From Archilochus colubris (Eukaryota; Chordata; Aves; Apodiformes; Trochilidae), in NCBI GenBank assembly GCA_023079485.1, contig CM041083.1:169591400-169655399 (forward strand): a stretch of 64,000 bases of DNA, read 5' to 3'. The notes under the pieces were generated by a model, which made no database searches, was not told where the DNA came from, and saw nothing but the letters and a program-made list of their open reading frames with translations. Below are positions 43,431-54,954 of this stretch, in pieces; position 1 is the stretch's first letter; every line of letters starts with the position of its first letter. The position numbers and the translations under genes are program-made.

Positions 43431-44998
43431 TTCTTTATAAGCCTCTCCCAGATATAGTGCTTCCAGTGTCACACAGAATTTTGCCCAGCTTTCTGGTTAC
43501 CTACAGCATTTTGCCACGTTAGTCTCACTAAATCTCTTTCCTGAGGTACAATATCCCATGCAGCAACACAGCTGAAACAAAACAAGGTCCATCTGGTTTA
43601 ATGCTTTATCACTCATCATGGCTCCAAATCTTTGCTCTGGAAAAACAACTGCAGTTCTGGAAATGGATAGTTAGGTTATTTCTGTCCTGCTAACTGGAAG
43701 AGGGCTGGAGTTCCCGAGGCACTGGGTGGCATTCAGCCTTAGTCGCAGCTAAAGACAGCCTCCTTCTTCAGCTGAAGATACTACCAAGTTGCAGCCCACT
43801 AAGTTGTGTTTTTATTGTATGAAATGGAGCCCATGTACTGCCCCAGCTCAACTGGGAGGGCTCCTCCAAGCAGTTCAAAACAGAGCCAGCAAGAGAGCTA
43901 AAATAAACCCATGTGGGCAACAATGGTCCAGGCTTGAACTTGTGTCTTTTTCTTCTTTGATATATGATTTATGGCTTTAAAGTGATAAATCAGAGAATAT
44001 CTGGCAGCACAAAATGTTTTTAATTTGTTTGCTGTTTCCTGATAGCAAGAAACATCATATTTTACCATCTGTCATCACCTGTAAATGTATATTTGAATTA
44101 CTGCTTATGTGAATCTGCATTTGATCTCAGATCGAACAGTCCTATCATACCAAGATGAATAAGAAGAGATAATTTTATTTAAACCTCATTAGCCTTAATA
44201 GATATAAAAAGCAATATTACAAATTCTTATCAAGTGTCTTGGACTGCAGTCTATAGACTGCCTGTGGATTAGTAGCACTTTATTCCATTTTTGCTTTGCT
44301 GCCTGGCTACATTTCTTTTTTCACTTTGGCTGCAAATTACTTTTAAAAACTTTTTTTTTTTTTTTTCCCCAGAAGTATGAGCCAAAGAGAAATGCTCCCC
44401 TGATTTATTTGAAAACATCTAAAAAAATTTCCTGAAGTTTTCCCTTTTTCTCTGGTATTTGCCATCTGTACACTTGCAGAATTTTGCTGATGTGTGAGAT
44501 TGTGAAACAAAGCAGCTCACATAAAAAAGATAATTGAGAACTCTACTGGCCCAGCTGTGCTGTGAGACTTGCTGAATGTGAAAAATTCTCCCCAAATACA
44601 TAAATTGCTTGTTACAATTCATTCATTTTTATTAATCTTGGTTAATGTTATGCTGGCAAAAAAGGGCTTAGCTTCTCACTTAGAAATCAGTGGATTTTAT
44701 TCCTGCTGACATCAATAAGATCAGTGTTATAAATAGTTTTATACGAGACAGTTTCTTAAACCTTTTTTGGGAGGTAGCTATTTTTAATGTGTACTGGTAG
44801 TTGTTACTCTGCAGTATAAACTGCTTTAAAACATAGTGACAATACAAGTAAAGTTTCTTCTGCAAAAGATCCATTAGTTGTCTCTATCTCAAATATTATA
44901 TATATAGCCTAATTGTAACTGGGAATAATATTTACTCATTGCTGACGTATTTTACCTTTGTACCTCTTGTGAGATCTTCCATGGAGGAAGATTTTAAC

Positions 44999-45178
44999 TT
45001 ATTTTGGTGTTTCTGTGCCTATATTAAAAGGATGATACTGAGTGACTTTGGTGTCATCAATGACATATGAATAGGTGATGGAAATGCTGTCTTTGCTCAC
45101 CAAATGTCCAGCAAGACCCATCTCTTGTCCACATCCCAGCCAGCAACAGGCCAGGGACAGGAACAAGAGTTGCTCCAT
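44999..45178 (-). CDS. Possible first exon or small secreted protein (unrecognised)
   Basis: From the ATG at 45178 the minus strand encodes 59 residues. The first 18 (MEQLLFLSLACCWLGCGQ) look like a cleavable signal peptide: a Leu-rich core, then small residues and Gln. A GTGAGC donor-like site follows codon 26 (exon would end at 45101), so the true coding exon may be only residues 1-26 with the rest intronic. About 100 bp upstream on this strand lie an AT-rich ATTTTAAA and a TGATAAGG GATA-type site. I do not recognise the protein and cannot find following exons, so this could be chance. Confidence 0.25.
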   Translation of the reverse strand: MEQLLFLSLACCWLGCGQEMGLAGHLVSKDSISITYSYVIDDTKVTQYHPFNIGTETPK

Positions 45179-45520
45179 CCTAAATCTTGGAGCCCTAATC
45201 CGGAGCAGGAGAAGAGATAGGACACACCTGCCAGAGGCATTCACATTGCCTTATCAAATGTGCTTGTGCAGTGAGTTTAAAATACGAGCTGAGGAGAAAT
45301 TCTGCCTTAGTGGCAGGAGGGCTTCTTTTTGGTTTTGTTTTTGTTGGGTATGCCCAGGTACTGATAACACTCATGAAGGCAAAAAAGCAGAGAGCAGAGG
45401 AGGCTCCAGTCAGCATCTGCTGTCCTCTGCCTGGGAGCCAAATGCCTGGCAGACCAGATGGCCTTTATGACCATCATGGGTTGGAGACACATTCGATGAA
45501 AAGTAATTTAAGTTCTTACA

Positions 45521-45571
45521 GAAAAAAAAAAAAAAAAGAAAAGAAAGAAAAGAAAGAAAAAAGAAAAAAAG
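45521..45571 (+). repeat. A-rich (GAAA/GAAAA)n tract
   Basis: A run of A is followed by irregular AAAG/AAAAG units; low complexity, purine only. Confidence 0.9.
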
Positions 45572-48500
45572 TGTATGAATGTGGGTTTGCTCCCAACACG
45601 AGACAGTCTGAATCAACAATGGGAATGGGCCCGTTACCAAAGAGTCTGCTGGAGCAAGTTCCTGCTGCCAGGGCAGGATCTCCTCTCCCTCTTGGCCATT
45701 AGAGGGAGGAAAAAATAACAGACTATAAGAGCCACTAAAATAAGGACCAACACCAAGAATGTACCATGGGTTTAATACCAGCTCCTCCTCTCCAAGTAAT
45801 TATAGCTGATGTTGCCCAATGGTTACCGATGAACTGTCTTTCATCGTGGTCTTTCTTTGGAGTCAGTAGTTTGGGTTGAACATCAGGACCAGAACACTCC
45901 AGTCAGCTTCTCACGGAGAGTAAAATAAGACTGGAGGTGACAGTGAATGTTGGGCTCCTTCAGCCATGTAAGCAGGCAGCTGAGTTTGGGCTTGACCAAA
46001 GCCCTTCCTACATGTTTGTTTCACATGATATAATCTTTACCCAAAAGTTGCCTGCAGCACTAATTTTGAAGTGAGAAAAGACAAGGCTAAAGGAAATTCT
46101 GGTATTTCCCATATTATCAACTCCTGCGTACTCGGAAATGTGGTATTTACTAAAAACGTATCAGTAAACTCAGAAGTTTTCTTTGAATTTCTTGATGTGA
46201 CCTAGATTTACGTGGTGCAAATAACCCCTAGAATAACATGTTCATCTAACCCATTCCTATTTATGTGCAAAGGAGGTGACATAACCACCACCTTGACTTC
46301 CCCTCATGTCCTACAAACATAGTCATGTTTGTAGGGCAATTATTTTTTAAGAGGAAAATTAACTCAGTGTACACTTCTGAAAGCTCATGTTCTGCATCAC
46401 TCCTAAATTTCAGTGCTGCACATTTGGGTGTTTCTTTTGCTCTGGAAGTGAACTGTTCATCAGATGCCTGCCTTGTTGCTCCAACACCACTGATGGGGTG
46501 GATGTGATCATGTATAGCTTTCCATATTGAGGAATCTCCATTTTATGGAGCTCTCCTGGTTATTCAGTACAAATTTTTCTCTCTATTATTACTCCTCTTC
46601 TTGTTCACCAGTTTGGATGTGACAATGTACAAGGCTGCCAGTTTTTTCCCACTGTTTGAGGAAGAACCTTATGTAATGCAGTGAAAAGTTTGGAAAAGCA
46701 GTAGGAGACCACATGGAGCTCTCTGTGAATGGTGATTACAAGTCAGGACATGGTCATGAAGGCTTTGATGCTGGTGCTAGAGCTGTGATGTGCTCTGCTA
46801 GAATTAAAGCATATAAGAAGAAAACTGCTCCCAGAAAACCTGCCAGACCATTTCTGAGACCTACCATCACTATCTGTCTTTGCTTTTAAGGAAGCAAATT
46901 TTTCTGATTATACCCAAAGTCAGAATTGCCCCTATCTAAGCAACTTATGCCTAATCCAGGTAAAGATGTAGAGCGAACTCATGTTGGTACTCTCTGCCCC
47001 AGAGAAAGTAAGTCCACTGCACTAAGATAACATGAAAGCTGTGAATAAGTCCAGGCTCTCTAGAGAACATTGCATTTGTTTTAAGTGTTTAGAAGTGTTT
47101 GAACACTTCAGCCATGATAGCGAGAGACCAGACAAGCAAGGAGTGATTTCCTCTGTAATTACATATTCTTACCCTGTCTGAAAAGAAAAAAGCGAGCAGC
47201 TGTGCTCTCCCTGTGTCCCTCTGTGTTTCTCTTTCTCCCAGGCTGATCCCTTGTCAGCAGTGCCAGCCATTCATTTTGCCTGAGCTCCTCAACCACTGGG
47301 CAACCCAGCCATGTCTTTGTCTGGGTTTAGTGTCTTAAACTGTGTCCTTCAGATGAGCACCCTTGGCATGCATTTACAGAAGAGCCCTCAGGCCTTTTTT
47401 TTTATTATTGGGGCTGGGCAGCAGCACATTTCTGAAGACCTGAAACTAGAAGATGAAGCACCTCTAAAATTTTTTAGTCCTGAGCTTTCTAAATTAGGCA
47501 ATACTCTTAACTTTTCATGGGCCGGATAAGAAGGAGCAATAATTCAAGGTGAGAGTCCAGCTCACTTTTCATGAAGAGAAGATTTCCAAATTTTACAGTG
47601 CTGAGCTGAGCACAGTGGGTGCAGGCTACCTGTAAAACTAGGCCACATCTTCAAGCTGTAGCTTAAAGTAGGTCATACTTGCTAACTAGTGAAGAGGGGG
47701 AGTATGAGTTTCAAAAGCTTGTAAATGATCATTTCCTGGAAAAGACCCAACGTGATTAAGTGCTATCCAGAATTCAACCACGCCAGCTTGACATATAAGA
47801 GGAAGTTCATAAAACATCACTTTATTTTCCTCTGCTTCATGAAAATGGAAATGTATTTCCCTTTCAAAATAACTGGTGGTGCAAACATTGATGCTGCTTG
47901 TGGTTTAAGCTGCTAGTGAGTCATTTAAAGTTTTGTAAGCAGGAACATTCAATGCAGACTTTTCTGGGTCCATTCCTATAAACTGGAGGGGGAGATTTGC
48001 TCTTCCAAGCTTGGGTTGGCAGGGGTCAGAGAGGAAAGTTAGGAATTCACTTTGGAAGATCATCAACAAATCATTTTAACATTAATAATCCTCCCAATAC
48101 CATACAAATCAGTAGCTCTTGGAAATTACACATCAAAACTAGAAAACTCTATAGGTTTTTTAAACTCACTAATGGGAAATGCAGCCTCAGATGCCCACCA
48201 TGTCCATGGAATTAATTGACCAAAACTAACTCTTCTGACAATTTGACATCTCTGTGCTGATCTCTGTACAAGGAAGCATCAATACCTGCATGTTCTTCTT
48301 AACATTCTACTTGTGTCCTAAGTCAGTGTCACAGCCAACAATAACTGGGACATTTTTAAGAATCAGAAATAATATGCCTTTCCAAACATATCTGAATACA
48401 GAATAACAACAGCAATGAATAACCTGGCTGCGATTTTTGAAGCTGAACTCAAGGGTTTAGCTACTAATTTTGGCTGGGAGCTGAGCACTGAAATTCCTTC

Positions 48501-49438
48501 ACTGGCTCAGAAAAACCTAGGCTAAGCTTTTCTCCTCTGAATCCCCCTGTCTGCTGTGTAGAAAGAGAAGTGTCCTTACTACTACAGTCTGTAAAGGGGG
48601 GATCAGCAGTACTAGGATGACTACTAGGGAGAGATAAAACAGGGAAATATTTTCCCCAAACAGTACCCTCCCTCCTGCCCCAGGCTGGGGTGGGGGAGAC
48701 CCCTCTTGAATCAAAATCCTGTCTGACTTACATGGTAATTTACATCTTGACTCTGCTGAGGGTTCTGGGGAAACCCTGCAACAGGCAGACTTGAGAGTAG
48801 CACCCGAGGGGCTTTGGCCACCTCCAGTTTCTCTCCCTGCACTGACAGTTCTCTGGCTCATGTCCTGCCCTTTGTGGCGTCTCTATCTGCCCCCGAAAAC
48901 ATCCATTTTGGGTACAGGATTTAAGGATTGAGAATACTTGCTTGTGTCTGTGTAGCCCCTAGTGTGGCAGGGTCCTTTGTTATTTCTTAGGCATTGCCAT
49001 AATAATTTTGATTAAAGCCAAAATATATTTTACACAGAGCTGAAGGGGATCAGCAGATCAGACAAGTGAGGGTTTGTTTGTCTGCTGTATCCATATCCTG
49101 GAAAGCTTTTCTTCTTTGCAACACAGACAGGACAGCACATATCCCTCCAAGGGAGGTGGAGGTTACTCATCTTCTCCTCAGCCTTACTGGGCTGGATTAG
49201 ATGAATAAGAAAAAATATATGTCCTCCCATATTCCCTCCATCTCCTGTTGTTAGGGAGGTCTTAGCACCACTGCTCCAGTGACTGTCCCTGGGAAAACCC
49301 CAACTTCTTCTCTTGTTTTGTGTTCAAAATTTAAATACCTCCAAGATCCAAGCAGACTCCTGTTTCCTATTGATCTCCTCACCCCAAAATGTACAAAGTT
49401 CTCCAAGTGATGTGCCATAAAGAGCCCTGATTTATCAC

Positions 49439-49520
49439 ACAATCATGTTAGGTTGGAAGGGACCTTAGACATCACCTAACCTTGCTGACAAGACAAGGTT
49501 GCTCAAAGCCTTTAGTGACC
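49439..49520 (-). mobile_element. Short CR1-type 3' fragment
   Basis: CAATCATGTTAGGTTGGAAG then GGACCTTAGACATCACC and AAGGTTGCTCAAAGCC match an older CR1 subfamily 3' end in reverse. Confidence 0.6.
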
Positions 49521-49524
49521 TTCT

Positions 49525-52510
49525 TCTGGATGTTGCATGCTGGCAGCTTCTTCTTAGCAAGGAAAGGGTTAGATATTAAGATACTTGCAGTATCTGATTT
49601 GGCCTCTGTTGCAGAACCAAAGGAAGTATCTGCATGAACCAGGACCGATGCTGCTTATCACACTCTGAGCCAGCATCTAAAGCTGCACCAGAAACCAGCC
49701 ATGGGCAGCCTGGGGTCACAGAACACAGCAAGAGAGCTGCACTACATAGAATTTCCTCTTTGTTTGAAACAGATAATAAAAATCTGAAGCAGGAAATGGG
49801 TTATCTGGTAAAATTTCAAATAATGCTGGTATCTGGTATAACCTCAGCCCATGATAGAATTCACCACCTGCCTTTTAGACTTTGAAATCAGCTAAGTTGT
49901 GATGAGCTGTTACTTACTTAAGTTCTCACAGTAAAGTTGTAGACTATTGTTTTTTTACTATCTGTGAGTTAATTTCTCCAAAATACACCTCAAGCTTTTA
50001 TCAAGGAGCTAAAATTCACAGGTGTTAATGTAAATTAGGCACATACAGATATCCATGCATATCCTTCCACGTTTTCTAGATTTACACTCACAAATGAAAA
50101 TTTTCACTTCTAATCTACCTGTTTGTTTTGTTTCCCTGGGACCACAGCAGCATGAGTGGGTACAGGAAAATTCCTTTTGCTGTCTGGTAAGACACATCCC
50201 ATAATGTAGGTTTAAACATTATAAATGTTACAGAAACACTACTTTTACCTGATTAGATAAAATGGACTGCCATAAGTAGGGCTCAATGGTCTTTTGCCAG
50301 TCATAAGAGGATTAGGTTTCTAAAACATCTTATAAATCCCATGTAAAGAGGCAAACAAGACCAGGAGATGTAAAAAGGGAGAGGCTGAAGAGATAAGAAA
50401 GCCTTAGGCTGTCTCTCTGAAAGGAGGTGGATTTTAACAGAAGACAAAATAAAGAACATTATATGATGCCAACTTAGTAATGAAGCCATTTCAGTGTCAG
50501 CCATCTGAATAGGGCTGACAGGCTCTTCAGTCACTGGACACCCTAGATGGGGACAAAATCTGCTGTGAAAGAGAAGACAGGAAAGTGGGAGCATGCTCCT
50601 CGTGGCAATGTCTTTCTCACTGGCTCACAGAGGCTCCATGCTTCGTTAGGTATTCACAGTTTAACTAAATTTTTAGACACTTCCAGGAGACTTCACTACC
50701 CTGTCAGAACTATTCAGGTGGATGAGTGGTCCTGGTGAGTACATCACCAGATTTCTGGGCCACCCCACAGTAGCCTTCCAGCACAGCCAGATGCTTCCCT
50801 AAGCAGTGCTGAGTGCTGAGTGCTGAGGATAGGGGAAGAAGGGCTTCCGATGAGGTCCCCAGAATGACAGAGCCCAGAGGCACAGATCACCTCTGCCAGT
50901 GGCAAAAGAAGCAGGGAGAGCCCAGAAGATGCTGTAAGATCTCCCTGGTCAGGCAATAGGACATATCTTAGAGCGGTCTGCATCAAAATGTGTGGCTATG
51001 CTGCTAAAAAAAGGAAGAGCAAGTTTGAGCTTCCTTAGTGCTGCACACCTGTGGCTCTGTTCTGTGCTGCTGCAGGAGCCATGTCCCACCATCCATCCAT
51101 CCATCCATCCATCCATCCATCCATCCATCCATCCATCCCTACAGGGCTTAGCTCTCTGCAGGATACTGGGGAGCCCATCTGCAGTCTTGGCCTCAGGCTT
51201 TTCCATGGGCCTCTTTCATGTAGCAGTGTAGATGTGGCCTAAAGAACTCAGCAGAAGCAACTTGTAGTCATTTTGGCCTGGAGACTGGTGGTTCCTAAGA
51301 AGAAAAGAGCTTGCATTTAAAAAAAAAAAAAACAAAAACAACAAAACATTCTAAGCAGAGGTGAACATTTCAGAAAGGATGTCAAGAACCAAAGTAACCT
51401 CAGCAGGAAGGTTTCTGGCTGCTCACCTGAAGGTTCTTGGTAGTGGCTGCCAGGTGAAATCTTCTGGTGGTTTCCACAGGGCTTGGATGCAGGAGAAGCC
51501 AGGACTTGGTCCTCATTGCTCCAGCACCTGCAGCTGGGGTTGCCCAACCTCCCCTTCTGCCCTTCTAGTTGGAGATGTGCTAGGCAGGAGCCAGGAAGGC
51601 AGAGGGGCTGAGGAATTCACCCTTCCCTACTGGACAGCTGTAAACATGGGAGAGGAGCAGACTGAAAACCGATGAGGATGAACATGGCCTTTATCTTCCC
51701 TCTTGGCAGGCCTTGGCAGATTTGACTTTTTGCCACTGTGAAACACAGCTAAAAGAGCTTTCCAAGTTAGCAGCTGGCCTGCTGTCTGCTCAATTTGCTC
51801 GACAGAAAATCAAAACATTTTTTGAGCAAAATTGAAAATTTTCTCATGGAAGATTGCCTTTTTTTGTGACGATAGCTTTATTTTCCCCACTAAAATAATT
51901 CCAGCGATCTCTGTGTTCTTGCTGCAAGGCTGACATAATAAATTGTGAAGCAACATCTCTGTGTGAGGTGAATCTCTCAAGGATGTAAAAGTTCAGAGAG
52001 TCATGAGGCATCCAAGCTGTTTTTCTCCTTTTTGCCTTTTACTTCCCTCGCCAGTTTCAAGTGTACTTCTCTCCAGCATCCTCTGGTAATGTCTTCATAC
52101 TCTTTCCTGACACTCTGTTTCTGCTCCCCCTTCCATGTATACCCTTTTAGCACTTGAGTTTGCTTAGGATTTCCCTATTCAACCAGGCTGTCCCTTCTGC
52201 TATATCTGTCTCACCTTTTGGGGTGGACTGTTCTTCTGCCATGGGACAGTTGCTCAGCTAACTTCCCTGGGTTTTTGGAACAACCTCCCATGGGATCCTA
52301 CATACCACTGCCCTGGAATAAACAAATTCTAAATAATTTTTTGCAGCAGTTGCCTTCCTCACTTCCATCAGGATTTTAAGCACTACACTCTGATGGTCCC
52401 CCAGCCAAGGCTGCTATCAGCTATCACATCCTTGGTTAGCCTTTCGTCACCCCTGAGCAGCTGAACCGGCCAAGCAACCCCCTGGTTGTCCTGTTCTGTG
52501 AAAAAAATTA
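49525..52510. other. Intergenic, nothing recognised except a microsatellite
   Basis: It contains the ATCC microsatellite at 51091-51138 and an A/CA-rich run near 51319-51347. No gene is recognised. Confidence 0.4.
51091..51138 (+). repeat. (ATCC)12 microsatellite
   Basis: Twelve perfect ATCC units; a likely polymorphic tetranucleotide repeat. Confidence 0.95.
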
Positions 52511-52515
52511 CCCTC

Positions 52516-53426
52516 ATAGAATCATAGAATCATAGAATTGGCTGGGTTGGAAGGGACCTCAGAGATCATCAAGTCCAAACCTTGGTCCACTACCACTGCA
52601 GTTACCAGACCATGGCACTGAGTGCCACATCCAGTCTCTTTTTAAATATCTCCAGGGATGGAGAATCCACTACTTCCCTGGGCAGCCCATTCCAATGTCT
52701 GATCACCCCCTCCGTAAAGAAATTCTTTCTAATATCCAACCTAAACCTCCCCCAGCACAACTTAAGACCGTGCCCTCTTGTCTTGCTGAGAGTTGCCTGG
52801 GAGAAGAGACCAACCCCCCCCTGGCTACCCCCTCCTTTCAGGGAGATGTAGAGAGTGATGAGGTCTCCTCTGAGACTCCTCTTCTCCAGGCTGAACACCC
52901 CCAGCTCCCTCAGCCCTTCCTCATAGGATCTGTGCTCGAGTCCCTTCACCAGCCTGGTTGCCCTCCTTTGGACCCGCTCCAGGACCTCAATCTCCTTCCT
53001 AAACTGAGGGGCCCAGAACTGGACACAGTACTCAAGGTGTGGCCTCACCAGGGCTGAGTACAGGGGCAGAATCACTTCCTTGGACCTGCTGGCCATGCTG
53101 TTCCTGATACAGGCCAGGATGCCATTGGCCTTCTTTGCTACCTGGGCACACTGCTGGCTCATGTTCAGCTTCCTGTCAATCCAGACTCCCAGGTCCCTTT
53201 CTGTCTGGCTGCTCTCAGCCACTCTGTGCCCAGCCTGGAGCTCCCCATGGGGTTGTTGTGGCCAAAGTGCAGGACCCGGCACTTGGCCTTGTTGAACCTC
53301 ATCCCGTTGGAATCAGCCCAACTCTCCAGTCTGTCCAGGTCCCTCTGCAGAGCCCTCCTGCCTTCCAGCTGATCAACACTTCCCCCCAGCTTAGTGTCAT
53401 CTGCAAATTTGCTGATGATGGACACA
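52516..53426 (-). mobile_element. CR1 LINE, 3' part, minus strand
   Basis: The 3' tail CATAGAATCATAGAATCATA starts at 52516. The minus strand encodes the C-terminal RT ([58 protein letters not shown], ending [14 protein letters not shown]) in two frames. Similarity to the copy at 54797 is high and stops at GCTGATGATGGAC (about 53426). The sequence beyond the break looks like a more diverged CR1 endonuclease region. Confidence 0.95.
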
Positions 53427-53645
53427 GCACACTCCAGAAATCTCTGGGATTGCTTGAGCCCCACATGCTGCCCTTCCAGGATATGCTGAAGTGGATAAAC
53501 CCTCACCTTGAGAAACAGGGTCTGAGATCAGGACATTTCATCCATTTGTTTAAAGAAGGCATCACCCACTCCCGCTTCTTGACTGGGCAATCTGTAGCAG
53601 ATGTCTGTAGTGGCTTCCCTCTTGCTGATTTGTCACCTTCAAAAT
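53427..53645 (-). mobile_element. Diverged CR1 endonuclease-region fragment
   Basis: On the minus strand the sequence next to the break reads [11 protein letters not shown], matching the [12 protein letters not shown] region of CR1 ORF2. About 53577-53640 resembles the segment at 57387-57445 of the longer copy. The middle part does not align well by eye. It is either an internally deleted extension of the 52516 copy or an older element that the copy joined. Confidence 0.5.
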
Positions 53646-53649
53646 AACA

Positions 53650-54080
53650 ATAATATAGATGAGAACATGAAAATGTATCCAAGCCCTACAGTGTCAAACA
53701 ATGTCTTCTTGTCACCAGAAAATAACTGGGTACATTTCTTATGGAGGATGAATTTGAATAAAAGACTCTGCACACAGAAACATTGCATGTAAGCCAGTGA
53801 AGAGTTTGCAGATGAAAAGAAAGATGATTTATTTGGTAGCGTACATTTCTGTTCTAATGAGAGTTTGATTCCACTGCCTGTGACCTCAAGCCAGGTTGGC
53901 AAACACACAAAAACTGAATTTAATCAAGCCTTCCACTGTTTGCAAAGCAGCAAGCTATGTGCTTGGTAAGCAGAGGAGACAGATCTGTCTGCTGATCTCT
54001 GTCTCTGCCATGACAGAGACTGCCACTGGGCTGCTGCCACTTGCTGCCAAAATCCTCTGAGAACATCCAGCTAGAGAAAC
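53650..54080. other. Short unassigned stretch between CR1 fragments
   Basis: No gene or repeat recognised. Confidence 0.4.
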
Positions 54081-54082
54081 TG

Positions 54083-54182
54083 GTGCTGGGTCACCTCATT
54101 TAAATCATATTTTAACCTAGAAAAGTTGGACTGGATGATCCTTGAGGTCGCTTCCAATCTGGCAGTCTATGATCCTATGAAA
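54083..54182 (+). mobile_element. Short CR1 3'-end fragment
   Basis: GGTGCTGGGTCACCTCATTT, then GGACTGGATGATCCTTGAGG and TCTATGATCCTATGA; it closely resembles the 3' end of the copy at 34530-35105. Confidence 0.8.
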
Positions 54183-54954
54183 TAAAGAGAGCACATCAGA
54201 CTTCAAACTTCTCTGTATTCTTGGGAAAATATCAACAAATTGAGCATCCAGGGATAGTAAGAAAAAAAAAAAAGCAGAGCAGAACTGTGGCAAGTGGAGA
54301 AAGCTAATCTCAAGAGAGAAGCATCATCCTGATAACACAGCTCAGGTAAAGAATTGCAATGGCAGTCTGGAGATGTCAAAATTGAATGGGTTTGTTTTGG
54401 ATCCCTGTCCAAGTCATGGTGCTTTATAGCCTAATTCTCCTTCTCCCATTATATCACCTTTTATGTAGGCCTTCCTGAGACAGATGTTAAGGAATTCCAT
54501 CTTTATCTGGAAATATAATGGAGTACAACTGCCTTTCCACCATGGAGCTGATTGGGAGAAAGAAAGGAGGGAGGGCACAGAAACAGGAGATGAACAGGAA
54601 TATGTCTGTCAATGAAATCTGTGTGTTTCAAAGCCAAACCTCAGAGGCAGCCAACCCCCACTGATTTATCAAGATTTAGGAGCCTAAACACCTTAAAAAA
54701 CTTGTTTCACAGAAAAAGAGAATTTGTTTTCCCCTGCATCTTGAGCTGAAGCTTTGTCTGCCTGCATGTATTTCTGCAATTCCTAACATTTATACTTAGA
54801 ATCATAGAATCATAGAATCATAGAATTGGCTGGGTTGGAAGGGACCTCAGAGATCATCGAGTCCAACCCTTGAACCACCGTTGCGGTTGCTAGACCATGG
54901 CACTGAGTGCCACATCCAGTCTCTTTTTAAATATCTCCAGGGACGGAGAATCCA

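Larger units (their letters stand above)
43435..49435. other. Intergenic, no confirmed gene
   Basis: Apart from the signal-peptide ORF at 45178-44999 and the A-rich tract at 45521-45571, no gene or repeat is recognised. A 114-codon minus frame (48861-48517) contains one hydrophobic stretch but no recognisable family. Confidence 0.4.

Noticed and set aside
45271..45702. 143-codon plus-strand ORF through an A-rich tract
   Set aside because: The Lys-rich part comes from the A-rich repeat and the rest has no recognisable domain.
45660..45770. Minus-strand hydrophobic reading (FLVLVLILVALIVCYFF) followed by basic residues
   Set aside because: It looks like a transmembrane exon, but an in-frame stop lies just upstream with no acceptor AG after it and no in-frame ATG before it.
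48517..48861. 114-codon minus ORF with a hydrophobic stretch
   Set aside because: One possible membrane segment, but no family resemblance, no clear signals and a low-complexity N-terminal part; left as chance.
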